The notes beneath the pieces were generated by a model. That model had not been told where the DNA came from, did no database searches, and worked only from the letters and a program-made list of their open reading frames with translations. This document shows positions 26,840 through 34,380 of a DNA stretch of 64,000 bases, in pieces; the first letter of the stretch is position 1; every line of letters starts with the position of its first letter. The position numbers were made by a program, and so were the translations under genes. The stretch comes from Bacteroidota bacterium (GTDB lineage: Bacteria; Bacteroidota; Ignavibacteria; Ignavibacteriales; Melioribacteraceae). Location of the stretch: assembly GCA_023397505.1 (NCBI GenBank), contig JAEWUC010000001.1:62001-126000 (forward strand), read 5' to 3'.

Positions 26840-28387
26840 ATGGCTGAAATTAGACCCGATGAAATTTCTGCAATATTAAGAAAACAATTGGCAGGTTTCG
26901 AAAATGAAACTGATGTTTATGAAGTTGGAACGGTTTTACAAGTCGGTGATGGTATTGCGCGCGTGTATGGACTTTCGCAGGTAATGGCGAGCGAACTTGT
27001 TGAGTTTCCGAATGGTGTAACCGGCATGGTTCTAAATCTTGAAGAAGACAGCGTCGGCTGTGTACTTTTTGGCGAAAGTTCGCTTATAAAAGAAGGCGAC
27101 ACGGTTAAAAGAACAAAACGTGTAGCTTCATTTCCTGTTGGAGATAAATTACTTGGACGCGTTGTAAATCCACTTGGCGAACCCGTTGACGGAAAAGGTA
27201 CTGTTCAATTCGATATGTATTCGCCGATTGAAAGAAAAGCGCTTGGAATTATTCAACGCCAGCCGGTTAAAGAAGCTCTTCAAACCGGTATTACAGCTAT
27301 CGATGCGATGATTCCAATCGGACGCGGACAACGCGAATTAATTATCGGCGACCGCCAAACGGGAAAAACAGCCGTGGCTATCGATACTATCATCAATCAA
27401 AAATATACACATACAGAAGAAGCAAAAAAATACGGTATCAATCCGGTATATTGTGTTTATGTCGCTATCGGTCAAAAAGATTCAACAATTGCACAAGTAG
27501 TTGCAAAATTGGAAGAAGCCGGTGCAATGGATTATACCACAGTTGTAGCCGCACCTGCATCGACTCCTGCACCACTTCAATATATTGCACCGTATTCAGG
27601 CGCAACTCTCGGTGAATTTTTTAGAGATAACGGGAAGCACTCGCTTGTAATTTATGACGACTTGTCAAAACAAGCTGTTGCATACCGTGAACTCTCGCTT
27701 CTTTTAAGAAGACCTCCGGGACGAGAAGCTTATCCTGGCGACGTTTTCTATTTACACTCACGTTTACTGGAAAGAGCGTCTAAGTTGAGCGCCGATCTTG
27801 GCGGCGGAAGTTTAACAGCACTTCCGATTATTGAAACGCAACAGGGCGACGTTTCTGCTTATATTCCTACAAATGTAATTTCTATTACCGACGGACAAAT
27901 TTATCTCGAACCTAATTTGTTCAACGCGGGTGTTCGTCCCGCTATAAACGTTGGCATTTCAGTTTCACGTGTAGGCGGCAACGCGCAAATTAAAGCTATG
28001 AAAAAAGTTGCGGGTTCCTTGAAGTTGGATTTAGCCCAATACCGTGAGCTCGAAGCTTTTGCAAAATTCGGTTCGGATCTTGATAAAGCAACTCAACGAA
28101 CACTTGCAAAAGGTGCGCGTTTGGTTGAACTCTTAAAGCAAGGTCAATACGCACCGGTGCCAGTTGAAAAACAAGTTGTAAGTGTTTACGTCGCAACAAA
28201 TAATTTTTTGGAAGCTGTTGAAGTTGGAGATGTAAAAAGATTCGAGAAAGAATTTTTAGAATATGTTGATCTAAAATATCCACAAGTTTATGAAAACATC
28301 CGCGTAGCAAAAGAATTAAAAGACGATACTGTTGAATTAATTAAAAAAGCTGTTTCGGAATATTTAGAAAAATTTAAGAAAAGTTAA
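26840..28387 (+). CDS. atpA: F0F1 ATP synthase subunit alpha
   Basis: 515 residues, standard. Non-catalytic nucleotide-binding subunit of F1 with Walker A GDRQTGKTA near 170, the DDLSKQAVAYRELSLLLRRPPGREAYPG segment (about 272-299) and the signature PAINVGISVSRVG near 370. The catalytic beta subunit gene (atpD) and epsilon (atpC) are not in this cluster: gamma follows and then ffh. They must be elsewhere in the genome. Confidence 0.98.
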   Translation: MAEIRPDEISAILRKQLAGFENETDVYEVGTVLQVGDGIARVYGLSQVMASELVEFPNGVTGMVLNLEEDSVGCVLFGESSLIKEGDTVKRTKRVASFPVGDKLLGRVVNPLGEPVDGKGTVQFDMYSPIERKALGIIQRQPVKEALQTGITAIDAMIPIGRGQRELIIGDRQTGKTAVAIDTIINQKYTHTEEAKKYGINPVYCVYVAIGQKDSTIAQVVAKLEEAGAMDYTTVVAAPASTPAPLQYIAPYSGATLGEFFRDNGKHSLVIYDDLSKQAVAYRELSLLLRRPPGREAYPGDVFYLHSRLLERASKLSADLGGGSLTALPIIETQQGDVSAYIPTNVISITDGQIYLEPNLFNAGVRPAINVGISVSRVGGNAQIKAMKKVAGSLKLDLAQYRELEAFAKFGSDLDKATQRTLAKGARLVELLKQGQYAPVPVEKQVVSVYVATNNFLEAVEVGDVKRFEKEFLEYVDLKYPQVYENIRVAKELKDDTVELIKKAVSEYLEKFKKS

Positions 28388-28427
28388 TGATTAATCCGGT
28401 AGGATAATACCGGGTTTAGAGAATTTA

Positions 28428-29312
28428 ATGGCAACATTACGGGACATAAAAAGAAGAATAGTTGGCGTAAAAAGTACGCAGCAAATTACCAAAGCAATGA
28501 AAATGGTTGCTGCTGCACGTCTGCGCCGTGCTCAGGAAAATATTATCAACGCTCGTCCTTATGCTAAAAAAATCGGCGAAGTTCTTTCCCATCTTATGAA
28601 TATTGAAAAAAATATTGTTCACCCGCTTCTAACCGAGCGCGAAGTAAAAAGTATTGCCGTTGTTGTTATAACTTTTGATAGAGGTCTTTGCGGAAGTTTT
28701 AACACTAATATTATTCGTCAAGTGGAAGATATGCTTAAAGACGAATTGAGTGATTTAAATAATCAAGGCAAAGTTCAACTTTATTGCCTTGGTAAAAAGG
28801 GGAACGACTATTTTTCAAAAAGAAATTATAATGTAGTTGGATCTTTCCCCGGAATTTTTTCGGGATTGAAATTTGATTTGGCTTCTAGCCTTATGAAAGA
28901 ATTAACAACGAAATATTTAAATAATGAAATTGATAAAGTTATTGTCGTTTATAACGAATTCCGTTCAGTCATTCAGCAGAAAACAACGGTTGAACAATTA
29001 TTGCCTATAAAACCTTTCGAAAATACAACTGAAGAATTAAGCACAAGTACAGAATATATTTATGAACCCGACAAAGTTGGTATTATAAAATCCTTATTGC
29101 CAAAACATATGAACGTGCAAATGTGGAGAATGTTGCTTGAATCCAACGCAGCAGCCCTCGGTGCGCAAATGACGGCAATGGATATGGCTACTGAAAATGC
29201 TAAAGAATTGATTCGTTCGTTACAACTTACTTTTAATAAAGTTCGGCAAGCATCAATTACTACCGAGATACTTGAAATTGTATCCGGTGCGAACGCGTTG
29301 AAAGAGGCTTAA
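28428..29312 (+). CDS. atpG: F0F1 ATP synthase subunit gamma
   Basis: Central rotor shaft, 294 residues. The N-terminal helix starts MATLRDIKRRIVGVKSTQQI and continues with TKAMKMVAAARLRRA. The C-terminal signature near 268 to the end is NKVRQASITTEILEIVSGA. Last gene of the local ATP synthase cluster; a candidate promoter for ffh starts within its 3' end. Confidence 0.97.
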   Translation: MATLRDIKRRIVGVKSTQQITKAMKMVAAARLRRAQENIINARPYAKKIGEVLSHLMNIEKNIVHPLLTEREVKSIAVVVITFDRGLCGSFNTNIIRQVEDMLKDELSDLNNQGKVQLYCLGKKGNDYFSKRNYNVVGSFPGIFSGLKFDLASSLMKELTTKYLNNEIDKVIVVYNEFRSVIQQKTTVEQLLPIKPFENTTEELSTSTEYIYEPDKVGIIKSLLPKHMNVQMWRMLLESNAAALGAQMTAMDMATENAKELIRSLQLTFNKVRQASITTEILEIVSGANALKEA

Positions 29313-29326
29313 TTACTTTACGTTTG
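29298..29326 (+). promoter_or_regulatory. Candidate Bacteroidetes-type promoter for ffh and the ribosomal operon
   Basis: TTG at 29298-29300, an 18-base spacer, then TACGTTTG at 29319-29326, matching the TAnnTTTG -7 consensus. It begins inside the end of atpG and ends 37 bp before the ffh ATG. Identified by eye; moderate chance of coincidence. Confidence 0.35.
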
Positions 29327-29363
29327 AAATGTATTCACTTTTTATTATCTTATAACCGAGTAG

Positions 29364-30704
29364 ATGGCTATGCTTGATGAATTGACCGAGAAACTTGAGA
29401 AGGCGTTAAAAAAGATTACTGGGCAAGGGAAGCTTACAGAGTCAAATATCTCCGATACACTGCGCGAGATAAGACGAGTTCTTCTTGATGCCGATGTTAA
29501 TTATAAAGTCGCAAAACAATTTATTGATGATGTTAAAGAGAAAGCTCTTGGCAAGGAAGTTCTTGCTTCTGTAACTCCTGGGCAGCTCATCACAAAAATT
29601 ATGTATGATGAGTTAACAAAATTACTCGGAGGAAGCGGATCCGAACTTTCGTTGAATGCTTCCGGTATTACTGTTATTATGTTAATCGGATTGCAGGGAT
29701 GCGGTAAAACAACTTTCAGCGCCAAGCTTGCAAAGTATCTTAAAAATAAAAAAAGAAATGTTCTTTTAGTTGCTGCCGACGTATACCGCCCGGCTGCTGT
29801 TAATCAACTGAAAATTCTGGGGACACAAATTGATGTTCCGGTTTTTTCAATTGAAAACAGCAAGGAACCGGTTACGATTGCTTCCGAAGCATTAGTTTTT
29901 GCAAAAGAAAACGGGCAGAACACAGTAATTATCGATACTGCCGGACGTCTTCATATCGATGAAGATATGATGAACGAAGCTGCTGCGATCAAAGCTAAAG
30001 TAAATCCTACTGAAACTTTGTTTGTTGTGGATTCAATGACCGGGCAGGATGCGGTAAACTCTGCCAAAGCTTTTCATGAAAAAGTTGATTTCGACGGTGT
30101 TGTTGTAACTAAGCTCGATGGCGATTCTCGTGGCGGATGTGTCCTCTCTATCCGTGCTGTTGTCGATCGACCCGTTAAATTTACTTCGCTCGGTGAAAAG
30201 CTTGATTCGATCGAAATATTTTATCCCGATCGACTCGCATCGAGAATTTTGGGAAAGGGCGATGTAATTTCACTTGTAGAAAAAGCTCAAGCTCAGTTCG
30301 ATGATAAAGAAGCCGAAGAATTGGAAGAAAAATTACTTTCAAACAAGTTCGATTTCGACGATTTCTTGAAGCAGATTAAAATGATTAAGAAAATGGGTTC
30401 TTTAAAATCTTTGCTTGGTATGATTCCAGGAGTTGGCTCTCAGTTAAAAAATGCTGATATTGACGACAAGCAAATTGTAAAAGTTGAATCGATAATACAA
30501 TCGATGACAAAAAAGGAAAGATCGAATCCAAAAATTCTTAACGGAAGTAGAAGAAAACGAATTGCGATTGGAAGCGGAAATAGTATTCAAGATGTTAACC
30601 GCTTGATAAAACAATTCGGAGAAATGCAGCGAATGGTAAAAATGATGACTTCAAAAGCCGGAAAATCCGGCATGATGAATTTGAAGAACTTCAGATTAAA
30701 TTGA
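29364..30704 (+). CDS. ffh: Signal recognition particle GTPase
   Basis: Ffh binds 4.5S RNA and signal sequences and delivers ribosomes to FtsY at the membrane. 446 residues: N domain (1-90), G domain with GLQGCGKTTFSAKL near 108, DTAGRLH near 192 and TKLDGDSRGG near 250, then the methionine-rich M domain (about 325-446) ending in the RNA-binding GSGNSIQDVNRLIKQFGEM. It opens the conserved run ffh-rpsP-khpA-rimM-trmD-rplS. The 4.5S RNA gene was not found in the window. Confidence 0.98.
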   Translation: MAMLDELTEKLEKALKKITGQGKLTESNISDTLREIRRVLLDADVNYKVAKQFIDDVKEKALGKEVLASVTPGQLITKIMYDELTKLLGGSGSELSLNASGITVIMLIGLQGCGKTTFSAKLAKYLKNKKRNVLLVAADVYRPAAVNQLKILGTQIDVPVFSIENSKEPVTIASEALVFAKENGQNTVIIDTAGRLHIDEDMMNEAAAIKAKVNPTETLFVVDSMTGQDAVNSAKAFHEKVDFDGVVVTKLDGDSRGGCVLSIRAVVDRPVKFTSLGEKLDSIEIFYPDRLASRILGKGDVISLVEKAQAQFDDKEAEELEEKLLSNKFDFDDFLKQIKMIKKMGSLKSLLGMIPGVGSQLKNADIDDKQIVKVESIIQSMTKKERSNPKILNGSRRKRIAIGSGNSIQDVNRLIKQFGEMQRMVKMMTSKAGKSGMMNLKNFRLN

Positions 30705-30735
30705 ATATAAAAACACAAATGGAGGAATAAACAAA

Positions 30736-31146
30736 TTGGCAGTTAAGTTAAGACTGAGAAGAATGGGAAAGAAAAAACAGCCTATTTATAAAGTAGTTGC
30801 TGCAGATTCCCGTTCACCGAGAGATGGAAAATTTATTGAAGCGATTGGTCTCTATAATCCTAAGACAGATCCCGCAACCGTTGATATAAAAGAAGAACGC
30901 GCATTATATTGGTTGAATGTTGGTGCTCAACCTACCGATACTGTAAAAAATATTTTAACTCATCATGGAATTATGTTAAAGAAAGATTTGATGAGTGAAG
31001 GAAAATCCGAAGAACAAATCAATGCAAAACTTGATGAGTGGAAAAAATTAAACGAAGCTAATTTAGCAGCCAGAGCTACAAAAAAAGCAGAAAAAAAATC
31101 TGCGAAAAAAACTGAGCAAAAGTCTGAAAGTGCGCCGGAAGCATAG
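30736..31146 (+). CDS. rpsP: 30S ribosomal protein S16
   Basis: Small-subunit protein with the usual start AVKLRLRRMGKKKQP and SPRDGKFIEAIGLYNP. The initiation codon is TTG at 30736, set by a good GGAGG at 30721-30725. At 136 residues it is longer than the 80-90 typical of S16. The extra part is a C-terminal Lys/Ala/Glu-rich tail (about 95-136), common in this part of the tree and probably disordered. A structured RNA region begins at its stop codon. Confidence 0.97.
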   Translation: MAVKLRLRRMGKKKQPIYKVVAADSRSPRDGKFIEAIGLYNPKTDPATVDIKEERALYWLNVGAQPTDTVKNILTHHGIMLKKDLMSEGKSEEQINAKLDEWKKLNEANLAARATKKAEKKSAKKTEQKSESAPEA

Positions 31147-31214
31147 GGTACTGCTTTCGAAATAGCTAATCCGGTGTAATTTACGGTGCGGCTTGCACCA
31201 TAATTACGTACCCT
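31145..31214 (+). ncRNA. Candidate structured RNA element between rpsP and khpA
   Basis: Two nested stems can be drawn in the 92-base gap. The outer one pairs AGGGTAC (31145-31151, overlapping the rpsP stop) with GTACCCT (31208-31214), 7 bp perfect. The inner one pairs GTAATT plus GGTGC (31176-31189) with GCACC plus AATTAC (31195-31207), with a small bulge and a 5-base loop. There is no T-run after it, so it is not a standard terminator. It could be a processing site or an autoregulatory leader for the downstream genes. Hand-drawn structure only. Confidence 0.4.
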
Positions 31215-31238
31215 GGTTCATAATATAAAGGTACTCTC

Positions 31239-31472
31239 ATGAAGGAATTTATTGAATTTATCGCGAAACACCTTGTTGATAATCCGGGTAGCGTTGTTCT
31301 TGAAGAAACAACCCCGGATGAAAAAACAATTGAACTCACACTCAAAGTGGGTGCTGAAGACGTAGGTAAAGTTATCGGCAAACAAGGTAAAACTGCTCAG
31401 GCGATGAGAACCCTGTTAACGGCTATTGCTGCTAAAGATGGAAAGCGTGCCATTCTTAAGATTCTTGATTAA
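31239..31472 (+). CDS. khpA: KH-domain RNA-binding protein KhpA
   Basis: A 77-residue single KH domain with the GxxG loop in KVIGKQGKTAQAM near 48. KhpA (also called YlqC) binds RNA, often with KhpB, and is regularly found between rpsP and rimM, as here. The start ATG at 31239 lies 25 bases after the candidate RNA structure. rimM follows 8 bases downstream. Confidence 0.93.
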   Translation: MKEFIEFIAKHLVDNPGSVVLEETTPDEKTIELTLKVGAEDVGKVIGKQGKTAQAMRTLLTAIAAKDGKRAILKILD

Positions 31473-31480
31473 TTCTTAAT

Positions 31481-31999
31481 GTGGATGATTTTTTCCTTAT
31501 AGCAGAAGTTAAAGCGGTATCTGGTACCGAGGGTTATGTAAGTATTAATTCTTTTTCGGATTTCAGCGAGAGATTTTTTCGGCTCAAAGAAGTTTACTTG
31601 GATTTTTTCGGCAATTTTAAAAAAATATTTGTCGAAGACGTTTTTATCTCCGGCAAAAATATCGATCTGAAATTTAAGGGATTCAATTCCGCTGACGAGG
31701 CGGCTGTTTTCCTGAATAAGAAAATTTTTGTTGATAAAAAAGATTCAATTGTTCTGGATAAAGATTCTTTCTTTATACATGATATTATTGGCAGTGCAGT
31801 TTTTAGAAATTCCGTACAAATTGGAATAGTGGAAGATGTTTTTGTTCTTCCCGCTAACGATGTTTATGTTGTTAAAACATCTGAAGGTAGGAATGTTCTT
31901 ATTCCGGCGGTAAAAGATTTTGTTAAAAGTTTTAATGCCGTTGACAAAAGATTGGATCTAGTTACCGATTGCGATTTATTGTACGATGATGAGAATTGA
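31481..31999 (+). CDS. rimM: 16S rRNA processing/ribosome maturation factor RimM
   Basis: 172 residues. The N-terminal RimM domain (IAEVKAVSGTEGYVSI at about 7-22) is followed by a C-terminal PRC barrel (IVEDVFVLPANDVYVVKT near 112). RimM binds S19 and helps mature the 30S head. The start is a GTG at 31481; a nearby ATG one base off frame gives only a short frame. The sequence is more divergent than its neighbours (GTEGYV in place of the usual G..G.v), but its place before trmD makes the call firm. It overlaps trmD by 14 bp. Confidence 0.9.
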   Translation: MDDFFLIAEVKAVSGTEGYVSINSFSDFSERFFRLKEVYLDFFGNFKKIFVEDVFISGKNIDLKFKGFNSADEAAVFLNKKIFVDKKDSIVLDKDSFFIHDIIGSAVFRNSVQIGIVEDVFVLPANDVYVVKTSEGRNVLIPAVKDFVKSFNAVDKRLDLVTDCDLLYDDEN

Positions 32000-32669
32000 C
32001 ATAATTTCAGCAGTGCCGGATTCTCTTGTTAGTCCTCTTAACACAAGTATTCTTAAGAGAGCACAGGATAGAAAAAAGGCTGAGTTTTTTGTACATAATC
32101 TTCGCGATTATGCATACGATAAACACAAACAAATTGACGATAAACCGTTTGGCGGTGGACCCGGGATGCTTCTTAAGCCCGAACCGTTCTTTGAATGTAT
32201 TGAGAAATTATTGAGCGAAAGAAAATATGATCATATAATTTATCCTTCACCCGGAGGAAAATTTTATGATCAAAAAACTGCAAACAAGTTTTCACTCTGC
32301 AGCAACTTGATGATTATTGCCGGACATTATAAAGGCATCGACGACAGAGTACGCGAACGCTTTGCCACCGATGAAATTTCAATAGGAAGTTATGTCTTAA
32401 CCGGCGGCGAAATTGCGGCTTTGGTAATAATCGATTCTGTTGTAAGATTAATTCCGGGAGTGTTGAACGACAGCGGATCGGCGTTAAACGATTCGTTGAT
32501 GGACGGAGATATAATTGAAGCTCCGTATTACACACGACCGGCTGAATATAAAAATTTGAAAGTTCCCGACGTTCTTCTATCGGGACATGAAAAAAAAGTA
32601 AGGGACTGGAAAGAAGAGCAGTCAAGAATTTTAACCGAGAAATGGAAGAAAATAAATAATCTGGAGTAA
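31986..32669 (+). CDS. trmD: tRNA (guanine-N1)-methyltransferase
   Basis: Methylates G37 next to the anticodon of tRNAs, preventing frameshifting. 227 residues with SPOUT-knot landmarks: KPFGGGPGM near 56, AGHYKGIDDRVRE near 113, and SIGSYVLTGGEIAAL near 133, which contributes to the S-adenosylmethionine-binding knot. It starts with two consecutive ATG codons (31986 and 31989), inside the rimM end. rplS follows after 6 bases. Confidence 0.97.
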   Translation: MMRIDIISAVPDSLVSPLNTSILKRAQDRKKAEFFVHNLRDYAYDKHKQIDDKPFGGGPGMLLKPEPFFECIEKLLSERKYDHIIYPSPGGKFYDQKTANKFSLCSNLMIIAGHYKGIDDRVRERFATDEISIGSYVLTGGEIAALVIIDSVVRLIPGVLNDSGSALNDSLMDGDIIEAPYYTRPAEYKNLKVPDVLLSGHEKKVRDWKEEQSRILTEKWKKINNLE

Positions 32670-32675
32670 CAAAAA

Positions 32676-33023
32676 ATGGACAATCTAAAAGAACTAACAG
32701 TTGATCAGATGAGATCGGATTTTCCGGCATTCAAAACCGGTGATCATATCCGCGTGCACGTTAGAGTTATTGAAGGTGATAAAGAAAGAATTCAGCCGTT
32801 CGAAGGCGATGTTATAAATATTCGCGGCGCCGGTTTAAGCAAAACTTTTACAGTTCGCAAAATTGCAAGCGGCGTTGGTGTTGAGAGAATTTTTACTTTT
32901 AATTCACCTAAACTTGCTAAAGTTGAAGTTGTACGCGAAGGTAAAGTTAGAAGAGCAAAACTTTTCTATCTTCGTAAACTTTCAGGTAAAGCTGCGAGAA
33001 TTAAAGATAAAAATCTTAGATAA
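32676..33023 (+). CDS. rplS: 50S ribosomal protein L19
   Basis: 115 residues, normal length. Typical features are FPAFKTGDHIRVHVRV near 15, IQPFEGDVINIRGAG near 39, and the C-terminal KVRRAKLFYLRKLSGKAARI. Last gene of the ffh operon; a terminator hairpin begins 18 bases after the stop. Confidence 0.98.
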   Translation: MDNLKELTVDQMRSDFPAFKTGDHIRVHVRVIEGDKERIQPFEGDVINIRGAGLSKTFTVRKIASGVGVERIFTFNSPKLAKVEVVREGKVRRAKLFYLRKLSGKAARIKDKNLR

Positions 33024-33040
33024 ATTTGAGAGATTACTCA

Positions 33041-33070
33041 AACCCCGATTCATCGGGGTTTTTTATTTTA
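33041..33070 (+). terminator. Rho-independent terminator after rplS
   Basis: AACCCCGA (33041-33048) pairs with TCGGGGTT (33053-33060), an 8-bp stem with loop TTCA, followed directly by TTTTATTTTA. Confidence 0.92.
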
Positions 33071-33124
33071 ATATTTTGTAGCTCAGATTCATAATCTGCG
33101 CTTCTTATAAAAGTAAATTAATCT

Positions 33125-33883
33125 ATGAAACTTTTTCTGCCTAAAAATATTTTCTCATCAATTTTCGCATCAGTAATTCCTTGTAACTCGGAAATTGAAA
33201 TAGTTTATAAAGAATCCGCGATGCTTTGCGGCCAATTAGATAGTGATACATCAGCAGTAGCACTTGTGCCTTCTTTGGAATTAATAAACCATAGATCATT
33301 ATTTGTATCCAAATCTCTTGCATTTTCTTTTGATGGAATTTTGTCAAATTCTTATTTATCATTTATTGAAAAAGAAAAAAACATTTCGGAAATCAAATTC
33401 CGTGGAGATGTTTCAATAAATGAAATAATTCTTACCAAAATTCTTTTCTCCGAAAGATATTCAACGGAAATTGAAATAAGTCTGGACCCTGCTAAGGAAA
33501 AGTGCATTGATAAAAATTATATCATTGTTGGCGATGAAAATTTTTATTCGGGAGAATACAGTAAAAGTATAAGTTTTGCAGATCAAATAGCGGAACTGAT
33601 TGATCTTCCGTATGTCAATTATGTATTCGTTTCCAAGGATATAGAATCGTTAAAGAAATTTAATTCGCTTTTCTCGAATATTGATTCACAGATTGAAGAC
33701 AACCATTTACCGGTTCTGTCAAAACTTCAATATGGTGATGAAATAAATAATTTTGTCAGCGAGAATATCGGTTCTGTGTATTTTGAAATGACACAGAATG
33801 AAGTTAACGCCCTGAACGAATTGATTAGATTAGCTTATTATCACGGCATTATTGAAGATATATTTGATATTAGGTTTATCTGA
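33125..33883 (+). CDS. MqnA-like (periplasmic-binding fold) protein of uncertain function
   Basis: 252 residues, no signal peptide. The segment LVPSLELINHRSLFVSKSLA (about 45-65), then SFDGIL and later YIIVGDENF near 136, recalls the MqnA/MqnD menaquinone enzymes (usual pattern 'lvPsie....y.ivpg..ia.dG.v.Sv' and 'LlIGD.Al'). The match is partial: the conserved Ser/Thr-rich loop after the helix is not recognisable, so chorismate dehydratase activity is doubtful. The C-terminal 55 residues (ENIGSVYFEMTQNEVN and onwards) are repeated as a truncated copy near 39.4 kb. The rplS terminator lies upstream, so it has its own transcription. I would call it an MqnA-fold paralogue with unknown role. Confidence 0.5.
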   Translation: MKLFLPKNIFSSIFASVIPCNSEIEIVYKESAMLCGQLDSDTSAVALVPSLELINHRSLFVSKSLAFSFDGILSNSYLSFIEKEKNISEIKFRGDVSINEIILTKILFSERYSTEIEISLDPAKEKCIDKNYIIVGDENFYSGEYSKSISFADQIAELIDLPYVNYVFVSKDIESLKKFNSLFSNIDSQIEDNHLPVLSKLQYGDEINNFVSENIGSVYFEMTQNEVNALNELIRLAYYHGIIEDIFDIRFI

Positions 33884-34362
33884 ATTGAATTCGCAGATTT
33901 TTCTAGCTGATTAATTCTCCAGAACAAAATCTAAAATCCTTCATCAAACGATTTTTATAATTATAAATCATTGAATTAAAAAAATATCAATGACCGGTTG
34001 GTTTAAGTCATTTTACAAAGCAAATTATAATAATAAATCTTTTTATCGGATATCTCACATAGAAAGCGGTTGTCTCAAAAACCTTTATCAACTTAACAAA
34101 CAAAGACTATATTGAAACTGTGGGCAATATTCTTAAATAAAATAAAAGAGATTGGAATCATTTATTTGTTAAGAGTGTAATAGGAGGCTTTAAATATCAA
34201 CCGCATTAGCAATGTTAATCTTTATTCATGTCTAGAAGGTGAATTACCAAAAGCGGAAAAGAATCAATTAAATTGATTCTTTTATGGTAACACGTAATCG
34301 GATAGCAGATAAATTAAAAATCAAATTCATAATCCATTTATACAAAATAATCATTAGAACAT
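33884..34362. other. Non-coding stretch before the beta-helix gene
   Basis: About 480 AT-rich bases without a credible gene. It contains an AGGAGG at 34182-34187 with no start codon at usable distance, and a strong inverted repeat at 34257-34283. No copy of the duplicated serA or MqnA-like end is seen here. Confidence 0.5.
34257..34283. terminator. Perfect inverted repeat, possible bidirectional terminator
   Basis: AAAAGAATCAATT (34257-34269) is matched by AATTGATTCTTTT (34271-34283), a 13-bp palindrome around a single base. It has A-run and T-run edges on both strands. The stem is AT-rich, so it could also be a protein-binding palindrome upstream of the beta-helix gene. Confidence 0.4.
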
Positions 34363-34380
34363 TTGAAGAAAGAACTCATC

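Noticed and set aside
32314..32730. 138-codon minus-strand frame over trmD
   Set aside because: Shadow of trmD; arginine- and leucine-rich composition with no recognisable features.
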